The notes beneath the pieces are model-generated. The model was not told the DNA's origin. It searched no databases and saw only the letters and a program-made list of their open reading frames with translations. A program made the translations under genes and the position numbers. Positions 25,283-34,003 of a stretch of 64,000 nucleotides of DNA are shown here, one piece after another (positions within the stretch are counted from its first letter, which is position 1; every line of letters begins with the position of its first letter). The DNA is from Halopelagius fulvigenes (GTDB lineage Archaea; Halobacteriota; Halobacteria; Halobacteriales; Haloferacaceae), in contig NZ_JBHSXH010000015.1 of NCBI RefSeq assembly GCF_042662625.1, positions 1,116,001 to 1,180,000 of the forward strand. The letters are read 5' to 3'.

Positions 25283-26656
25283 ATGAAAGAGTTCGCCGCG
25301 TCTAACCCGGACGAGACGCTTCTCGACGTGTTGGAGAACGCCAACGACGTCATCACCGTTCGGGACGCCGAGACCGGCGAGACTCTCGCCGTGAGCGGGG
25401 GCGTCGAGGAGATGTTCGGCTACACCCCCGAGGAGTTCACCGCCCGGAGCATCGAGGAGTACAGCGCCGACGCCGAGGCGTTCGACCGGGAGGAGATCGA
25501 GACGCGGTTCGAGGAGGCGCGGCGCGAGGGGGAAGCCACGTTCGAGTGGAAGGTGAAGGCGAGAGACGGCACCGAGTTCTGGACCGAGGTGAACCTCTCG
25601 CGGACGGAGATCGGGGGCCGCGACTGCCTCCTGAGTGTCGTCCGCGACATCGACGACCGAAAGGAGAAGGAGAGCGAGTTAGAGCGGTACAAGCGACTCG
25701 TCTCTCTCGTCTCCGATCCGGTGTTCACCATCGACGAGGACGACCGCATCGACTTCGTCAACGACGCCGCCGTCTCGCTCAGCGGGTACTCCCGCGAGGA
25801 ACTGCGGGGGGCCGACCCGAGTCGCATCGTCGAGTCCGAGGAGGACGAAGACGAGTTCGAGAAGATTCACCGACTGGCGGACGCCCCCGACGACTCCGTC
25901 AGACTGGAGGGGACCGTCCAACGCCCGGACGGGAGCACCCGAACCATCGAGGCGAACATCGCCCCTCTCCCGACCGAGAACGGGGAGTTCAGCGGTGCCG
26001 TCGGCGTCGCACGCGACATCACGGCGCGAAAGGAGAGGGAGGAACACCTCAAACGGTTCGCGAGCGTCCTCTCGCACGACCTCAGAAACCCGCTGAACGC
26101 CGCACAGGCGCAGGCGACGCTCCTCAGGGAGGCCGAGGGCGTCGAGAGCGACTACCTCGATACGCTGGATCGGCTCCACGAACGGATGGCCGACATCGTA
26201 GACGACGTGTTGACGCTGGCCCGCGAGGGGACGACGGTCGAGGACCCCGAACCGGTCGAACTGCGGCGGGCCGTCGAGAAGGCGTGGGAATCGACGCCGT
26301 CCGACGAGGGCACAGTCGTCGTCGCGGACGAACTCGGCACCGTCCGCGGCGACCCCCGGCGCGTCCGCCGCCTGTTCGAGAACCTCCTCGACAACGCCGT
26401 CACCCACGCCGGGCCCGACGTGACCGTCCGCGTCGAACCCCTCCCGGACGGCTTCGCGGTCACCGACGACGGACCGGGCATCCCGCCGGAGGAACGCGAC
26501 AGCGTCTTCGAGTACGGCTACTCGACGGCCGAACGCGGGACCGGGTTTGGACTGAACATCGTCGCCGAGATAGCGAAGGCCCACGGGTGGTCGGTCTCAC
26601 TCGGCGACGCGGACGCCGAAGGCACGCGGTTCGAGGTGACCGGCGTGTCGAGGTGA
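25283..26656 (+). CDS. PAS-PAS sensor histidine kinase
   Basis: A 457-aa soluble kinase with no membrane segment. PAS domain 1 is at about 15-125 and PAS domain 2 at about 130-245, each followed by PAC-like residues (RDIDDRKEKESEL; RDITARKEREEHL). The H-box is FASVLSHDLRNPLNAAQAQ (His about residue 262). The HATPase domain contains NLLDNAVTHAG (N-box), VTDDGPGIPPEERDSVFEYG (G1) and GTGFGLNIV (G2). It senses a cytoplasmic signal, possibly through a PAS-bound cofactor. The response-regulator gene 77 bp downstream is the likely partner. Confidence 0.9.
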   Translation: MKEFAASNPDETLLDVLENANDVITVRDAETGETLAVSGGVEEMFGYTPEEFTARSIEEYSADAEAFDREEIETRFEEARREGEATFEWKVKARDGTEFWTEVNLSRTEIGGRDCLLSVVRDIDDRKEKESELERYKRLVSLVSDPVFTIDEDDRIDFVNDAAVSLSGYSREELRGADPSRIVESEEDEDEFEKIHRLADAPDDSVRLEGTVQRPDGSTRTIEANIAPLPTENGEFSGAVGVARDITARKEREEHLKRFASVLSHDLRNPLNAAQAQATLLREAEGVESDYLDTLDRLHERMADIVDDVLTLAREGTTVEDPEPVELRRAVEKAWESTPSDEGTVVVADELGTVRGDPRRVRRLFENLLDNAVTHAGPDVTVRVEPLPDGFAVTDDGPGIPPEERDSVFEYGYSTAERGTGFGLNIVAEIAKAHGWSVSLGDADAEGTRFEVTGVSR

Positions 26657-26733
26657 CCGGCGCGGACGGGGTGACGGCGAGGCGGGGACGCCACGGTTAT
26701 GTATCGGCAACCGAGAACGTCTACAATAGCACG

Positions 26734-27114
26734 ATGACCGGGGACCGACCGACCGTCCTCGTCGTCGAGGACGAGGAGACGGTCGTCGAAGCGTACGCAC
26801 TGTGGCTCTCGGACACGGCGGACGTCCGTACCGCGACCGACGGCGAGGAGGCCCTCGAACTCGTGGACGACGACGTGGACGCGGTGCTCCTCGACCGGCG
26901 GATGCCGGACCTCTCGGGCGACGAGACGCTGGCGAAGATACGCGAACGCGGCTACGACTGTCGCGTCGCGATGGTCACCGCGGTGGATCCCGGCGTGGAG
27001 GCGACGGAGGGGTCGTTCGACGCCTACCTGACGAAGCCCGTGACCAGAGAGGAGATAGTAGACACCGTAACGGAGCTTCTCGAACTGGTGCGCGATGACG
27101 ACGCCGGGGAGTAG
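26734..27114 (+). CDS. Response regulator receiver protein
   Basis: A 126-aa stand-alone receiver domain: acidic pocket VVEDEE, phospho-acceptor Asp in AVLLDRRMPDLSGDE, conserved Thr region in AMVTAVDP and Lys in YLTKPVTREE. It has no output domain and lacks the HalX tail common in haloarchaeal regulators, so it probably acts by protein contact. Start ATG 26734 lies 77 bp after the histidine kinase stop on the same strand. Confidence 0.88.
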   Translation: MTGDRPTVLVVEDEETVVEAYALWLSDTADVRTATDGEEALELVDDDVDAVLLDRRMPDLSGDETLAKIRERGYDCRVAMVTAVDPGVEATEGSFDAYLTKPVTREEIVDTVTELLELVRDDDAGE

Positions 27115-27124
27115 GCTACGCACA

Positions 27125-27166
27125 CCTCCGAGGACTCGCTTCGCTCGTCCTCGCACGAACCGGAGG
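27125..27166. terminator. Hairpin between the response regulator and truD
   Basis: A 7-bp perfect stem CGAGGAC/GTCCTCG (27129-27135 and 27147-27153) lies inside the weaker outer arms CCTC (27125-27128) and GAGG (27163-27166), 10 bp after the regulator stop. It is a plausible terminator, or another small palindromic unit. Confidence 0.4.
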
Positions 27167-27221
27167 GGCCTTGTCGGTCCGGCCGGAAGGTGCGACGACC
27201 GGACCTGCCGGGGAGACACAG

Positions 27222-28634
27222 ATGCGAGAGGCACACCCACTCGAACGGCGCGTCGGCATCGAACGGTACGTGAGCGACGCCGCGGGGACGGGCGGCCGTC
27301 TCCGGGCGTCGCCCGAGGACTTCAGGGTCCGCGAACTGGAGGCGATGGACCCCGAGCCAGCGGATTCGGACCCCGGCGACTACCCCCACCTCCTCCTGCG
27401 GGTCACCCTGCGCGGGTGGGACACGAACGACTACGCGCGCCGCCTCTCGGACGCCCTCGGCGTCAGCAGGGAACGCGTCGCGTGGGCCGGAACGAAGGAC
27501 AAACACGCGGTCACGACGCAACTGTTCACCGTCCGCGACGTGGACCCCGACGAGATTCCCGAGGTGCGAGACGCCGACGCGGACGTCCTCGGACGAGTCG
27601 GACGCGACCTCGGGTTCGGCGACTTGGCGGGCAACGCCTTCGAGATTCGCGTCACCGACGCCGACCGCCCGGAGAACGCGGCAGCCGTCACCGCCGAACT
27701 CGCGTCGTTCCTCGCCGACGAGGGCGGCGACGCGAAGGACGGCGCAGGGGCCGCCGCGGGCGGTGACGGCGGCGATCCGTCGTCCCCCGCCGCCGTGGCC
27801 GTCCCCAACTACTTCGGCCACCAGCGATTCGGCAGTCGCCGCCCGGTGACCCACGAAGTCGGCCTGAGCGTCGTCCGCGGCGAGTGGCGCGAGGCCGTGT
27901 TGACGTACGCCGGCAATCCGTTCGAGGCGGAACCGGAGGGGACGCAGGAGGCGCGGCGGTTCGTGGACGAACAGGCGGCGTCGTCGGACCCCGACTGGGC
28001 CGCCGCCGTAGAGCGGATGCCGAACCGCCTGCGGTACGAGCGGTCGATGCTCCACCGCCTCGCCCAAGACGGCGCGGAGACGGACGACGACTGGCGGCAC
28101 GCCCTCGAAGCCGTCCCGCGGAACCTCCAGCGACTGTTCGTCAACGCCGCCCAGTCGTACGCGTTCAACAGGATACTGAGCGAACGGCTCGAACGCGGGA
28201 TGCCCCTCTCGCGCCCCGTCGAGGGCGACGTGGTCTGTTTCTCCGACCGCGACGCGCCGGAGGGCCTCTACCGACCCGACACCGACCGCACGCAGGTCGC
28301 CACCGGCCGCCGGGTGGACGTGATGGCGCGGCACTGCGAACGCGGGCGGGCGTTCGTCACCGCGCCCCTCGTCGGCACCGACACCGAGTTCGCCGAGGGC
28401 GAGGCCGGCGAGGTCGAACGCGGCGTGATGGACGAACTGGGCCTCGAACCCTCGGACTTCGACCTGCCCGGCGAGTTCGACTCCTCGGGAACGCGGCGGG
28501 CCGTCCTCCTCCGGACCGAGGTGGACGTGGAGGCGGAGTCCGACGCGTACACGCTCTCCTTTTCGCTCCCCTCGGGGTCGTACGCGACGGTGCTCCTGCG
28601 GGAGTACCTGAAGACGAGTCCGAGAGCGCAGTAA
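27222..28634 (+). CDS. truD: tRNA pseudouridine(13) synthase TruD
   Basis: A 470-aa TruD-family enzyme that makes pseudouridine 13 in tRNA (the eukaryotic Pus7 homologue modifies more sites). The catalytic motif with the Asp nucleophile partner is WAGTKDKHAVTTQLFTV (about residues 87-103). GNAFEIRVTD, VPNYFGHQRFG and AAQSYAFNRILSERLERG are further TruD blocks. A Gly/Ala/Asp-rich insert at about 163-188 is a halophile-type loop before the PNYFGHQRFG block. Start MREAHP at 27222 is preferred over 27171. Confidence 0.92.
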   Translation: MREAHPLERRVGIERYVSDAAGTGGRLRASPEDFRVRELEAMDPEPADSDPGDYPHLLLRVTLRGWDTNDYARRLSDALGVSRERVAWAGTKDKHAVTTQLFTVRDVDPDEIPEVRDADADVLGRVGRDLGFGDLAGNAFEIRVTDADRPENAAAVTAELASFLADEGGDAKDGAGAAAGGDGGDPSSPAAVAVPNYFGHQRFGSRRPVTHEVGLSVVRGEWREAVLTYAGNPFEAEPEGTQEARRFVDEQAASSDPDWAAAVERMPNRLRYERSMLHRLAQDGAETDDDWRHALEAVPRNLQRLFVNAAQSYAFNRILSERLERGMPLSRPVEGDVVCFSDRDAPEGLYRPDTDRTQVATGRRVDVMARHCERGRAFVTAPLVGTDTEFAEGEAGEVERGVMDELGLEPSDFDLPGEFDSSGTRRAVLLRTEVDVEAESDAYTLSFSLPSGSYATVLLREYLKTSPRAQ

Positions 28635-28667
28635 GTCGGTCTCTCGCTCTTCGTCGTCCGCACGCCC

Positions 28668-28692
28668 GAACCGTCTTCGCGCGAGACGGTTC
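28668..28692. terminator. Hairpin behind truD
   Basis: Perfect 9-bp stem GAACCGTCT/AGACGGTTC with a 7-nt loop, 34 bp after the truD stop and before the TATA-like CTTTTATG (28706-28713) of the next gene. It is a candidate terminator. Confidence 0.4.
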
Positions 28693-28735
28693 GGATGACG
28701 CGGCGCTTTTATGCGGCCGCCGCTTTCCGACAAAC

Positions 28736-29464
28736 ATGGACTGTGGGCGGTGCGGGACGCCGCTAGAGAAACCGGGAGACTACTGTCTCACCTGTAACAC
28801 CGCCAACTGCGACACCGTCGTCGTCGTCTTCGAACGTGCGCGCGCCGAACTGACGATGCTCGACGAGGAGGACGTGATAGGGGAGACGACGGTGACGACC
28901 ATCCCCGAGGACGGCGACGAGAGTCGCGTCGTCGAACTGCGGAACTTCGCCGGACTCGTCGCCGACGAGGTGCGGCGGAAGCGCCCCGAGGAGGTGTACG
29001 CCGCGGGCGACAGAGACGTCCTCCGCGAGGCGCGCGCGCAACTGCACCACGAGTTCTTCCGCGTCGCCGGCGAGAACCCGGTCGAACGCGTCCTCGAACG
29101 GCGCGGGGAACGCGCCCTCGAAGTCGTGGAGACGCCGCCGCGGGAGAAACTCGGCGGGACGCACTCGACGCTCATCGGCGGGCGGAAGGGCCGCCGCGCC
29201 ATCGGCGTCGTCGCGGGCCACCCGCACGTCAAGAAGATAATCCCCGGCCCGATAGACGCGAGCGGAAAGGGCTCCCGCACGAGTCTCCGCGCGAAGGTGA
29301 CCCGCGCCGACGGCAACGGCAACGTCCGACTCCTCCTGCGCGACGGGTCGAGCGTACAGGAGAACCGCGTCGTGACGACGGCGATGGACACCGAAACCGG
29401 CGAGTTCGTCCGCGACGACCTGAACGACGCCCTGCGCGAGGCGGAACTCCAAGACGGCGCGTGA
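28736..29464 (+). CDS. DUF2103-type zinc-ribbon protein
   Basis: A 242-aa archaeal protein. Its N-terminal zinc ribbon has two CxxC pairs (CGRCGTPLEKPGDYCLTC). The rest matches the archaeal DUF2103 family: GGTHSTLIGGRKGRRAIG, AGHPHVKKIIPGPI and a basic RNA-binding-like segment. Function is unknown, but location next to L37Ae, RNA polymerase subunit P and KEOPS genes suggests an RNA or translation role (inference). It has its own TATA-like box about 25-30 bp upstream. Confidence 0.75.
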   Translation: MDCGRCGTPLEKPGDYCLTCNTANCDTVVVVFERARAELTMLDEEDVIGETTVTTIPEDGDESRVVELRNFAGLVADEVRRKRPEEVYAAGDRDVLREARAQLHHEFFRVAGENPVERVLERRGERALEVVETPPREKLGGTHSTLIGGRKGRRAIGVVAGHPHVKKIIPGPIDASGKGSRTSLRAKVTRADGNGNVRLLLRDGSSVQENRVVTTAMDTETGEFVRDDLNDALREAELQDGA

Positions 29465-29571
29465 GGGGCGTCGCGGACGCCGGCGCACGCGACGGAGGCG
29501 TGCCACGCCGGCGCACGCGGCGGAGACGACTCGTAGGCTTTATCCGGCCGCCCCGGGTATCAGGCGATACT

Positions 29572-29844
29572 ATGGCCGAAAAGAAGGCACGAAAGACCGG
29601 CAGCGCCGGTCGCTTCGGCGCGCGATACGGGCGCGTCGCCCGACGCCGGGTCAAGGAGATAGAAGCCGAGATGCGCTCCGCGAAAGTCGACGGCGACGAC
29701 GTGACGCGCGTCGGCACGGGCATCTGGAAGAACGAGGAGACGGGCGAACTGTTCACCGGCGGCACGTACCGCCCGCAGACGCCCGGCGGAAAGCAGGTCC
29801 GTCGCTCCATCCGCGCGGCGCTCTCGTCGGACGACGACGAGTAA
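29572..29844 (+). CDS. rpl37ae: Ribosomal protein L37Ae (eL43), lacking the zinc-finger cysteines
   Basis: A 90-aa large-subunit protein. The N-terminus (SAGRFGARYGRVARRRV) and the C-terminus (FTGGTYRPQTPGGKQVRRSI) are clear eL43. In most archaea and eukaryotes the middle is a C-x2-C...C-x2-C zinc finger. Here the corresponding stretch (VDGDDVTRVGTGIWKNEETG) contains no cysteine at all, so it cannot bind zinc by the usual residues. A CTTTATCC box lies about 30 bp upstream. It heads a cluster with rpoP, pcc1, prefoldin and DUF3194. Confidence 0.92.
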   Translation: MAEKKARKTGSAGRFGARYGRVARRRVKEIEAEMRSAKVDGDDVTRVGTGIWKNEETGELFTGGTYRPQTPGGKQVRRSIRAALSSDDDE

Positions 29845-29883
29845 CGCGGAAGATACAACACGCTTCACCACTCACGACACACA

Positions 29884-30018
29884 ATGAGCTACAAGTGCTC
29901 TCGCTGTAAGCGCGACGTCGAACTGGACGAGTACGGCGGCGTGCGCTGTCCGTACTGCGGGCACCGCGTCCTCCTGAAGGAGCGCGCGCCCGACGTGAAG
30001 GAAGTCCCGGTCGAGTAA
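29884..30018 (+). CDS. rpoP: DNA-directed RNA polymerase subunit P (Rpo12)
   Basis: A 44-aa zinc-binding RNA polymerase subunit (eukaryotic Rpb12 homologue): MSYKCSRCKRDVELDEYGGV then RCPYCGHRVLLKER gives the two CxxC pairs. It starts 39 bp after the L37Ae gene, the usual archaeal neighbour, and is probably co-transcribed with it. Confidence 0.95.
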   Translation: MSYKCSRCKRDVELDEYGGVRCPYCGHRVLLKERAPDVKEVPVE

Positions 30019-30044
30019 CTCCGCTTTCTTTCTCTCTCGACTCG

Positions 30045-30302
30045 ATGGACGGCGCGTACGACGCGACGCTCGAATTCTCCTACGCCGACGAGCGACGCGC
30101 CCGCGCCGTCGCCGAGAGCGTCCGCGTCGAAGTCGGCGAGATAGACGACGCCCGATCGGCCGCGAGCGTCGAACGCGAGGGGCGACTCGTGCGCGTCCGC
30201 GTCGACGCCGCGGACCTCGTCGCCCTCCGGGCGGGGACGAACTCGTGGCTCCGCCTCGTCTCCGTCGCGGAGACGGTGGCGGCGGACGCCGACCGGCGCT
30301 GA
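30045..30302 (+). CDS. pcc1: KEOPS complex subunit Pcc1
   Basis: An 85-aa Pcc1, the dimerising subunit of KEOPS that makes t6A37 in ANN-decoding tRNAs. The pattern fits the family: ATLEFSYADERRARAVAESV and the C-terminal ALRAGTNSWLRLVSVAETV. It lies 26 bp after rpoP in the conserved archaeal L37Ae-rpoP-pcc1-prefoldin order. Confidence 0.88.
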   Translation: MDGAYDATLEFSYADERRARAVAESVRVEVGEIDDARSAASVEREGRLVRVRVDAADLVALRAGTNSWLRLVSVAETVAADADRR

Positions 30303-30386
30303 GACCGAGGCGCACGACGCGTCCCGGGGTCCCACTCAGCGGGCGGAATACGGGCCTTTTTCAGTCAGCATCCCGTCGGCCCGAGT

Positions 30387-30785
30387 ATGCAGGGTAGTCT
30401 GCCGCCGGAAGCACAGGAGAAACTCGAGGAACTGCAGGACCTGCAGGAGACCGCACAGCAGGTCGCCGCGCAGAAACAGCAGGCCGAGTCCACGCTCACC
30501 GAGTCTAAGACGGCGCTCGAAACGCTCGAAGACGTCGACGAGGACACCGTGATGTACCGAGAGATCGGCGAACTGCTCGTCGAGACGGAGTACGACGAGG
30601 CGTACGACGACCTCGAAGAGAAGGTCGACACGCTCGAGATCCGCGTCGAGCAGCTCAAAAAGCAGGAAGAGCGAGTGCAGGAGCAGTTCGAGGACCTCCA
30701 GAGCGAACTCCAGCAGATGCTGCAGGGCGGCGCGGGCGGCGCGGGCGGCGGCCCGATGGGCCCCGGTGGCGCAGGCGGCGCGTAA
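30387..30785 (+). CDS. pfdB: Prefoldin beta subunit
   Basis: A 132-aa prefoldin beta subunit, part of the hexameric chaperone that captures unfolded proteins. Two long coiled-coil helices (about 5-45 and 75-118) flank a hairpin region (VDEDTVMYREIGELLVETEY). The Gly/Ala/Met-rich tail (GGAGGAGGGPMGPGGAGGA) is a common flexible end. A CCTTTTT box lies about 28 bp before the ATG. Confidence 0.94.
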   Translation: MQGSLPPEAQEKLEELQDLQETAQQVAAQKQQAESTLTESKTALETLEDVDEDTVMYREIGELLVETEYDEAYDDLEEKVDTLEIRVEQLKKQEERVQEQFEDLQSELQQMLQGGAGGAGGGPMGPGGAGGA

Positions 30786-30791
30786 GCGACG

Positions 30792-31049
30792 ATGCCGTCA
30801 GACGAAGAGGTCGTGGAGACGGCCGCCGAGGCCGCGGAAGGCGTCATCTTCGCGCGCTACAAGCAGTCCGAGGTCACCGACTTCGACGTGACGGTGACGT
30901 TCGAGGACGGCGTCCTCGACGTGGACGTGTACGTCAACGCGCCCGACGACGCCGACGCCGATGCCGACGAGGTGGCCGACGAAGCGGCCCTCGCGGCGCG
31001 GGACGCCGTGGACGAACTGTTCGACGAAACCGACGCGACCGAGCAGTAA
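30792..31049 (+). CDS. DUF3194 family protein
   Basis: An 85-aa archaeal DUF3194 protein encoded 6 bp after prefoldin beta, its usual neighbour. It is very acidic, with an alpha-beta pattern (ARYKQSEVTDFDVTVTFEDG, DVYVNAPDD). Function is unknown; a link to prefoldin or ribosome assembly is only suggested by conserved proximity. Confidence 0.82.
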   Translation: MPSDEEVVETAAEAAEGVIFARYKQSEVTDFDVTVTFEDGVLDVDVYVNAPDDADADADEVADEAALAARDAVDELFDETDATEQ

Positions 31050-31097
31050 CGGCCCGGTCCGCGCGGAGCGACTTTTTGACGACGTCCACTCGTTCAT

Positions 31098-31117
31098 GAG
31101 AAATCATTATATTTCTC
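31098..31117. promoter_or_regulatory. Inverted repeat upstream of the zinc-ribbon gene
   Basis: GAGAAAT-CATTAT-ATTTCTC: a perfect 7-bp stem, AT-rich, 19-38 bp before the ATG at 31136 and overlapping its TATA-like region (ATTATATTT). It may be an operator or the terminator of the preceding operon. Confidence 0.4.
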
Positions 31118-31135
31118 TGTGCTATATGGTGTCAT

Positions 31136-31336
31136 ATGGCAACGAGAAACCGAGGCGGTGGGACGCCGTTGGAGCGACTCCGAACGCACTACGAACGCAC
31201 TCGGATGCGGTGTACGGCCTGCGGATACGAGGACGAGGACGGCGAGTGGACGGCGACGACGACGGGTCGTCGGGTGAGGTACGAACACGTCTGCCCGAGT
31301 TGCGGAACGGTCGATACCGCCGAGATACGGCTGTAG
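31136..31336 (+). CDS. Small zinc-ribbon protein (HVO_0649-like)
   Basis: A 66-aa protein with two CxxC knuckles (RCTACGYEDEDGEW and VCPSCGTVDTAEIRL), preceded by a basic helix. It resembles the small haloarchaeal zinc-finger families, and the position matches Haloferax HVO_0649 as I recall it. It is probably a nucleic-acid- or protein-binding factor of unknown target. Confidence 0.75.
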   Translation: MATRNRGGGTPLERLRTHYERTRMRCTACGYEDEDGEWTATTTGRRVRYEHVCPSCGTVDTAEIRL

Positions 31337-31373
31337 ATCGACCGGAATCCGGAGAGAGGAAGACGGGGAGTGG

Positions 31374-33284
31374 CTACGCGAACAGGAAGATGAGGACGCT
31401 GACGGCCATCGCAGCGAGGATGACGGAGGCGGCGAACGCGCCGCCCATCGAGACGACGGCGTTGGCGTGACTGGCGAGCGTCTCCGTGCGGTCGTTTCCG
31501 AAGACGGTCACCTCGGCGAGTTCGACCGCCACCCCCGCCTCGACGGGTTCGCAGTCCTCCCGAGCCTCCGCCACGAGGTCGGAGACGAGCGTCCGGAGTT
31601 CGTCCCAGTCTATCGCCGCGCCGACCTGGTTGTCGGCTTTCACGGTGTTGACGATGTGGGTGTCCGTCGTCATCACCTCCGCGATATCGACCGCGTTCTC
31701 GCCCTCGGTGAGGTCCGAGAGCAGTTCGTCGCGGAGCCCCGGTTCCATGTTGTTGCCGTCCACGAGGACGTACGCCGTCGTCTGCCCGTTCACCTCGGTG
31801 ACGGAGACGCGGATGCCGAGGGGGCCGATGCCCTCCATCGGCGTCCACTCCGTCCGGTGCCACGCGACGCCGAGGGAGACGTCGCCGCGTTCGGCCTCGC
31901 GCAGTTCCTCGCCCGCCAGTCCCGCGGCGGTTATCATGTCGAAGGAACGCCGCGACCCGGGGGTGACGTGACCCAAGTCGGGGCCGTCGAGGCCGTTGTT
32001 GCAGTTGTGCGCGTCCACGAGGAGGACGTCGTCCAAGCCTCTGGTCCGCGCCTCCGCCGCCGCCGAGAGGCCGACGGCGTACTCCACGTCGTCGGCGAAC
32101 CCCGGCGCGTACGTCGAGACCAACACGGCGTCGTCGCCGAACCCCTGTCCGAGCATCTTCGCCTCCCCGGACTCCGTGCGGACGCTCTCGGTCGCTTCGG
32201 TGCCGTACTCGATGCTCCGGTAGGCGTCCTCGGCGGTGTCGAGGATGGTGTCCACCTCGCGTTCGGTGACGAGGTTGAAGTCGTGGCCCGCGGTGGCGTG
32301 CGGCGGGAACGCCAGCCCCTCCGAACGCCGCGCGACGCGTTCGGGGAAGTTGCCGCCGCCGATTTCGCCCATCGGCCCCGGGTGGATCATCGGCAGGACG
32401 AACCGCGCCTTCTCGGAGCCGCCGGGTTCGCGGAACGACAGGACCGTGACGGGCACGACGGCCTCCTCGCCCAGTTTCTCGAAGAACGTCTCTAACTCCC
32501 GGGAGCCCTCCGCGACGTGGCCGATGAACCCGCCGAGGAAGTCGAGCATGGAGACGCCGAGACTGCGCCGCCACGGCCGGTCCACGACGACGACGAAGCC
32601 GTAGACGAAACCGGCGTACACCGCACACATCACGCCGAGGAGGAGGAAGTGGTCGGGCGAGAGACCGGAGAGCGCGGCGGGGGCGTGGTCCGCCCGGGAG
32701 AGGTACGGCGTCAGGTACGCGCTGAGGAGCGACCCGCCGAACGAGAGAAAGCGGAGCGTTCCGCTGTAGACGAACAGGAGCACCGCCGCCGTCAGCGTCT
32801 GGATGCTCGCCGGCACCGCCGCGACGAGAATCGACAACTGCGAGACGGCCATGATGACGAGCAAGCGGAAGGCGAACACCGACGCGAGGGCGACGACGAG
32901 GGCGTCGAAGACGAACCGCTGGTCGAGGGGCGTGAACACGGAGACGGTGGCGGCGACGGTGACGATGGCGACCATGATCACCTCCGAGACGAGGGCCAGG
33001 AGCGACGACCGGTTCGGGGTCAACTTCCCCCCGACGAACCGGTCTACGCCGGTCGTGCCGAACACCGCGACGATGGTCGGGATGCCGATGAAGAAGATGC
33101 CCTCCCACGCGTCCTTCCCGAGGAAGAACAGGCCGCGCCACGTCCGGGCCGCCTCGCCCGTGTCGAACGCGGCGACGCCCGCCATCGCGGCCAGGAGGAG
33201 GGCGAACCCGAGGCTGGCGTACCAACTCGGGGCGCGGAAGATGAACCGCGATAGCCCCGCGAGGTCACTTTGAGTCGCCGTCAT
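31374..33284 (-). CDS. DUF2070 family membrane protein
   Basis: A 636-aa archaeal DUF2070 protein. The N-terminal ~230 residues hold six or seven transmembrane helices. The soluble C-terminal domain (about 240-610) contains conserved acidic and His residues (LPMIHPGPMGEIGGGNFPER, VSTYAPGFADDV, LVDAHNCNNG, EVMTTDTHIVNTV). A final helix lies at the end. The metal-site-like residues suggest an enzymatic domain, but no activity is known for the family. Divergent to it is nothing; the gene ends against the zinc-ribbon gene. Confidence 0.88.
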   Translation of the reverse strand: MTATQSDLAGLSRFIFRAPSWYASLGFALLLAAMAGVAAFDTGEAARTWRGLFFLGKDAWEGIFFIGIPTIVAVFGTTGVDRFVGGKLTPNRSSLLALVSEVIMVAIVTVAATVSVFTPLDQRFVFDALVVALASVFAFRLLVIMAVSQLSILVAAVPASIQTLTAAVLLFVYSGTLRFLSFGGSLLSAYLTPYLSRADHAPAALSGLSPDHFLLLGVMCAVYAGFVYGFVVVVDRPWRRSLGVSMLDFLGGFIGHVAEGSRELETFFEKLGEEAVVPVTVLSFREPGGSEKARFVLPMIHPGPMGEIGGGNFPERVARRSEGLAFPPHATAGHDFNLVTEREVDTILDTAEDAYRSIEYGTEATESVRTESGEAKMLGQGFGDDAVLVSTYAPGFADDVEYAVGLSAAAEARTRGLDDVLLVDAHNCNNGLDGPDLGHVTPGSRRSFDMITAAGLAGEELREAERGDVSLGVAWHRTEWTPMEGIGPLGIRVSVTEVNGQTTAYVLVDGNNMEPGLRDELLSDLTEGENAVDIAEVMTTDTHIVNTVKADNQVGAAIDWDELRTLVSDLVAEAREDCEPVEAGVAVELAEVTVFGNDRTETLASHANAVVSMGGAFAASVILAAMAVSVLIFLFA

Positions 33285-33323
33285 GCTGAGACGTTCACGT
33301 CTTCCGTAGTAAAACTCGTGCGA

Positions 33324-33875
33324 CTACTGTTCGCAGATGCCGAGGAAGTTCTCGAACACCGCTTGGCCCTCCTCTGTGTGAGCGACTTCGGGGTGCCACT
33401 GGACGCCGTACAGGTCGCGGTCGGTGTCGCTCATCGACTCGATGCCGCAGACGTCGCTCGTTCCGGTGTGGACGAACCCCTCGGGGAGTTCCTTCACCTC
33501 GTCGGCGTGACTCGCCCAGACGCGCGTCTCCGGCGCGAGCGACCCGACGAGGGGATCCTCGTCGTCGAGGATTTCGACGTTGACGTCGGCGTACCCGCCG
33601 TAGTCGCCCGACCCCACCGCGCCGTCGAGTTCGGCGGCGAGGATCTGCATCCCGAGACAGATGCCGAGGACGGGAACGTCGAGTTCGAGGTAGTCCGCGC
33701 AGTTGCCGATGCGGTCCATGTCGGGACCGCCGGAGAGGACGACGCCGTCGGCGTCTATCTCCTCCGCGGGGGTGTCGTTGTCGAGGAGTTCGACGTCCAC
33801 CCCGAGGTCGCGGAGCGCCCTGTGTTCGAGGTGGGTGAACTGACCGTGGTTGTCGATGACGACGATGCGGGTCAT
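33324..33875 (-). CDS. guaAA: GMP synthase, glutamine amidotransferase subunit (GuaAa)
   Basis: A 183-aa class I glutaminase subunit of the split archaeal GMP synthase. It supplies ammonia to convert XMP to GMP together with a separate GuaAb. The catalytic nucleophile is Cys in PVLGICLGMQILA (about residue 76), and the His/Glu pair lies in GVQWHPEVAHTEEG (about 164-168). Start MTRIVVIDNHG at 33875. No guaAb is seen in this window. Confidence 0.94.
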   Translation of the reverse strand: MTRIVVIDNHGQFTHLEHRALRDLGVDVELLDNDTPAEEIDADGVVLSGGPDMDRIGNCADYLELDVPVLGICLGMQILAAELDGAVGSGDYGGYADVNVEILDDEDPLVGSLAPETRVWASHADEVKELPEGFVHTGTSDVCGIESMSDTDRDLYGVQWHPEVAHTEEGQAVFENFLGICEQ

Positions 33876-34003
33876 CAGTTGCACACCGCTAGTCGGGAAG
33901 CAGACAAAAAGCGTCCGGAACGCCTCGGCGGGGAGGCGTCGCCGAAGTCGGACGGTTCGGCGTCGTTCCGGGGAAACCCCGACAGGTAAAGTTCTCCGCC
34001 CTC

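Noticed and set aside
31189..33225. 678-codon minus-strand frame beside DUF2070
   Set aside because: It is a shadow of the DUF2070 gene in another frame, Arg/Gly-rich with no conserved motif.
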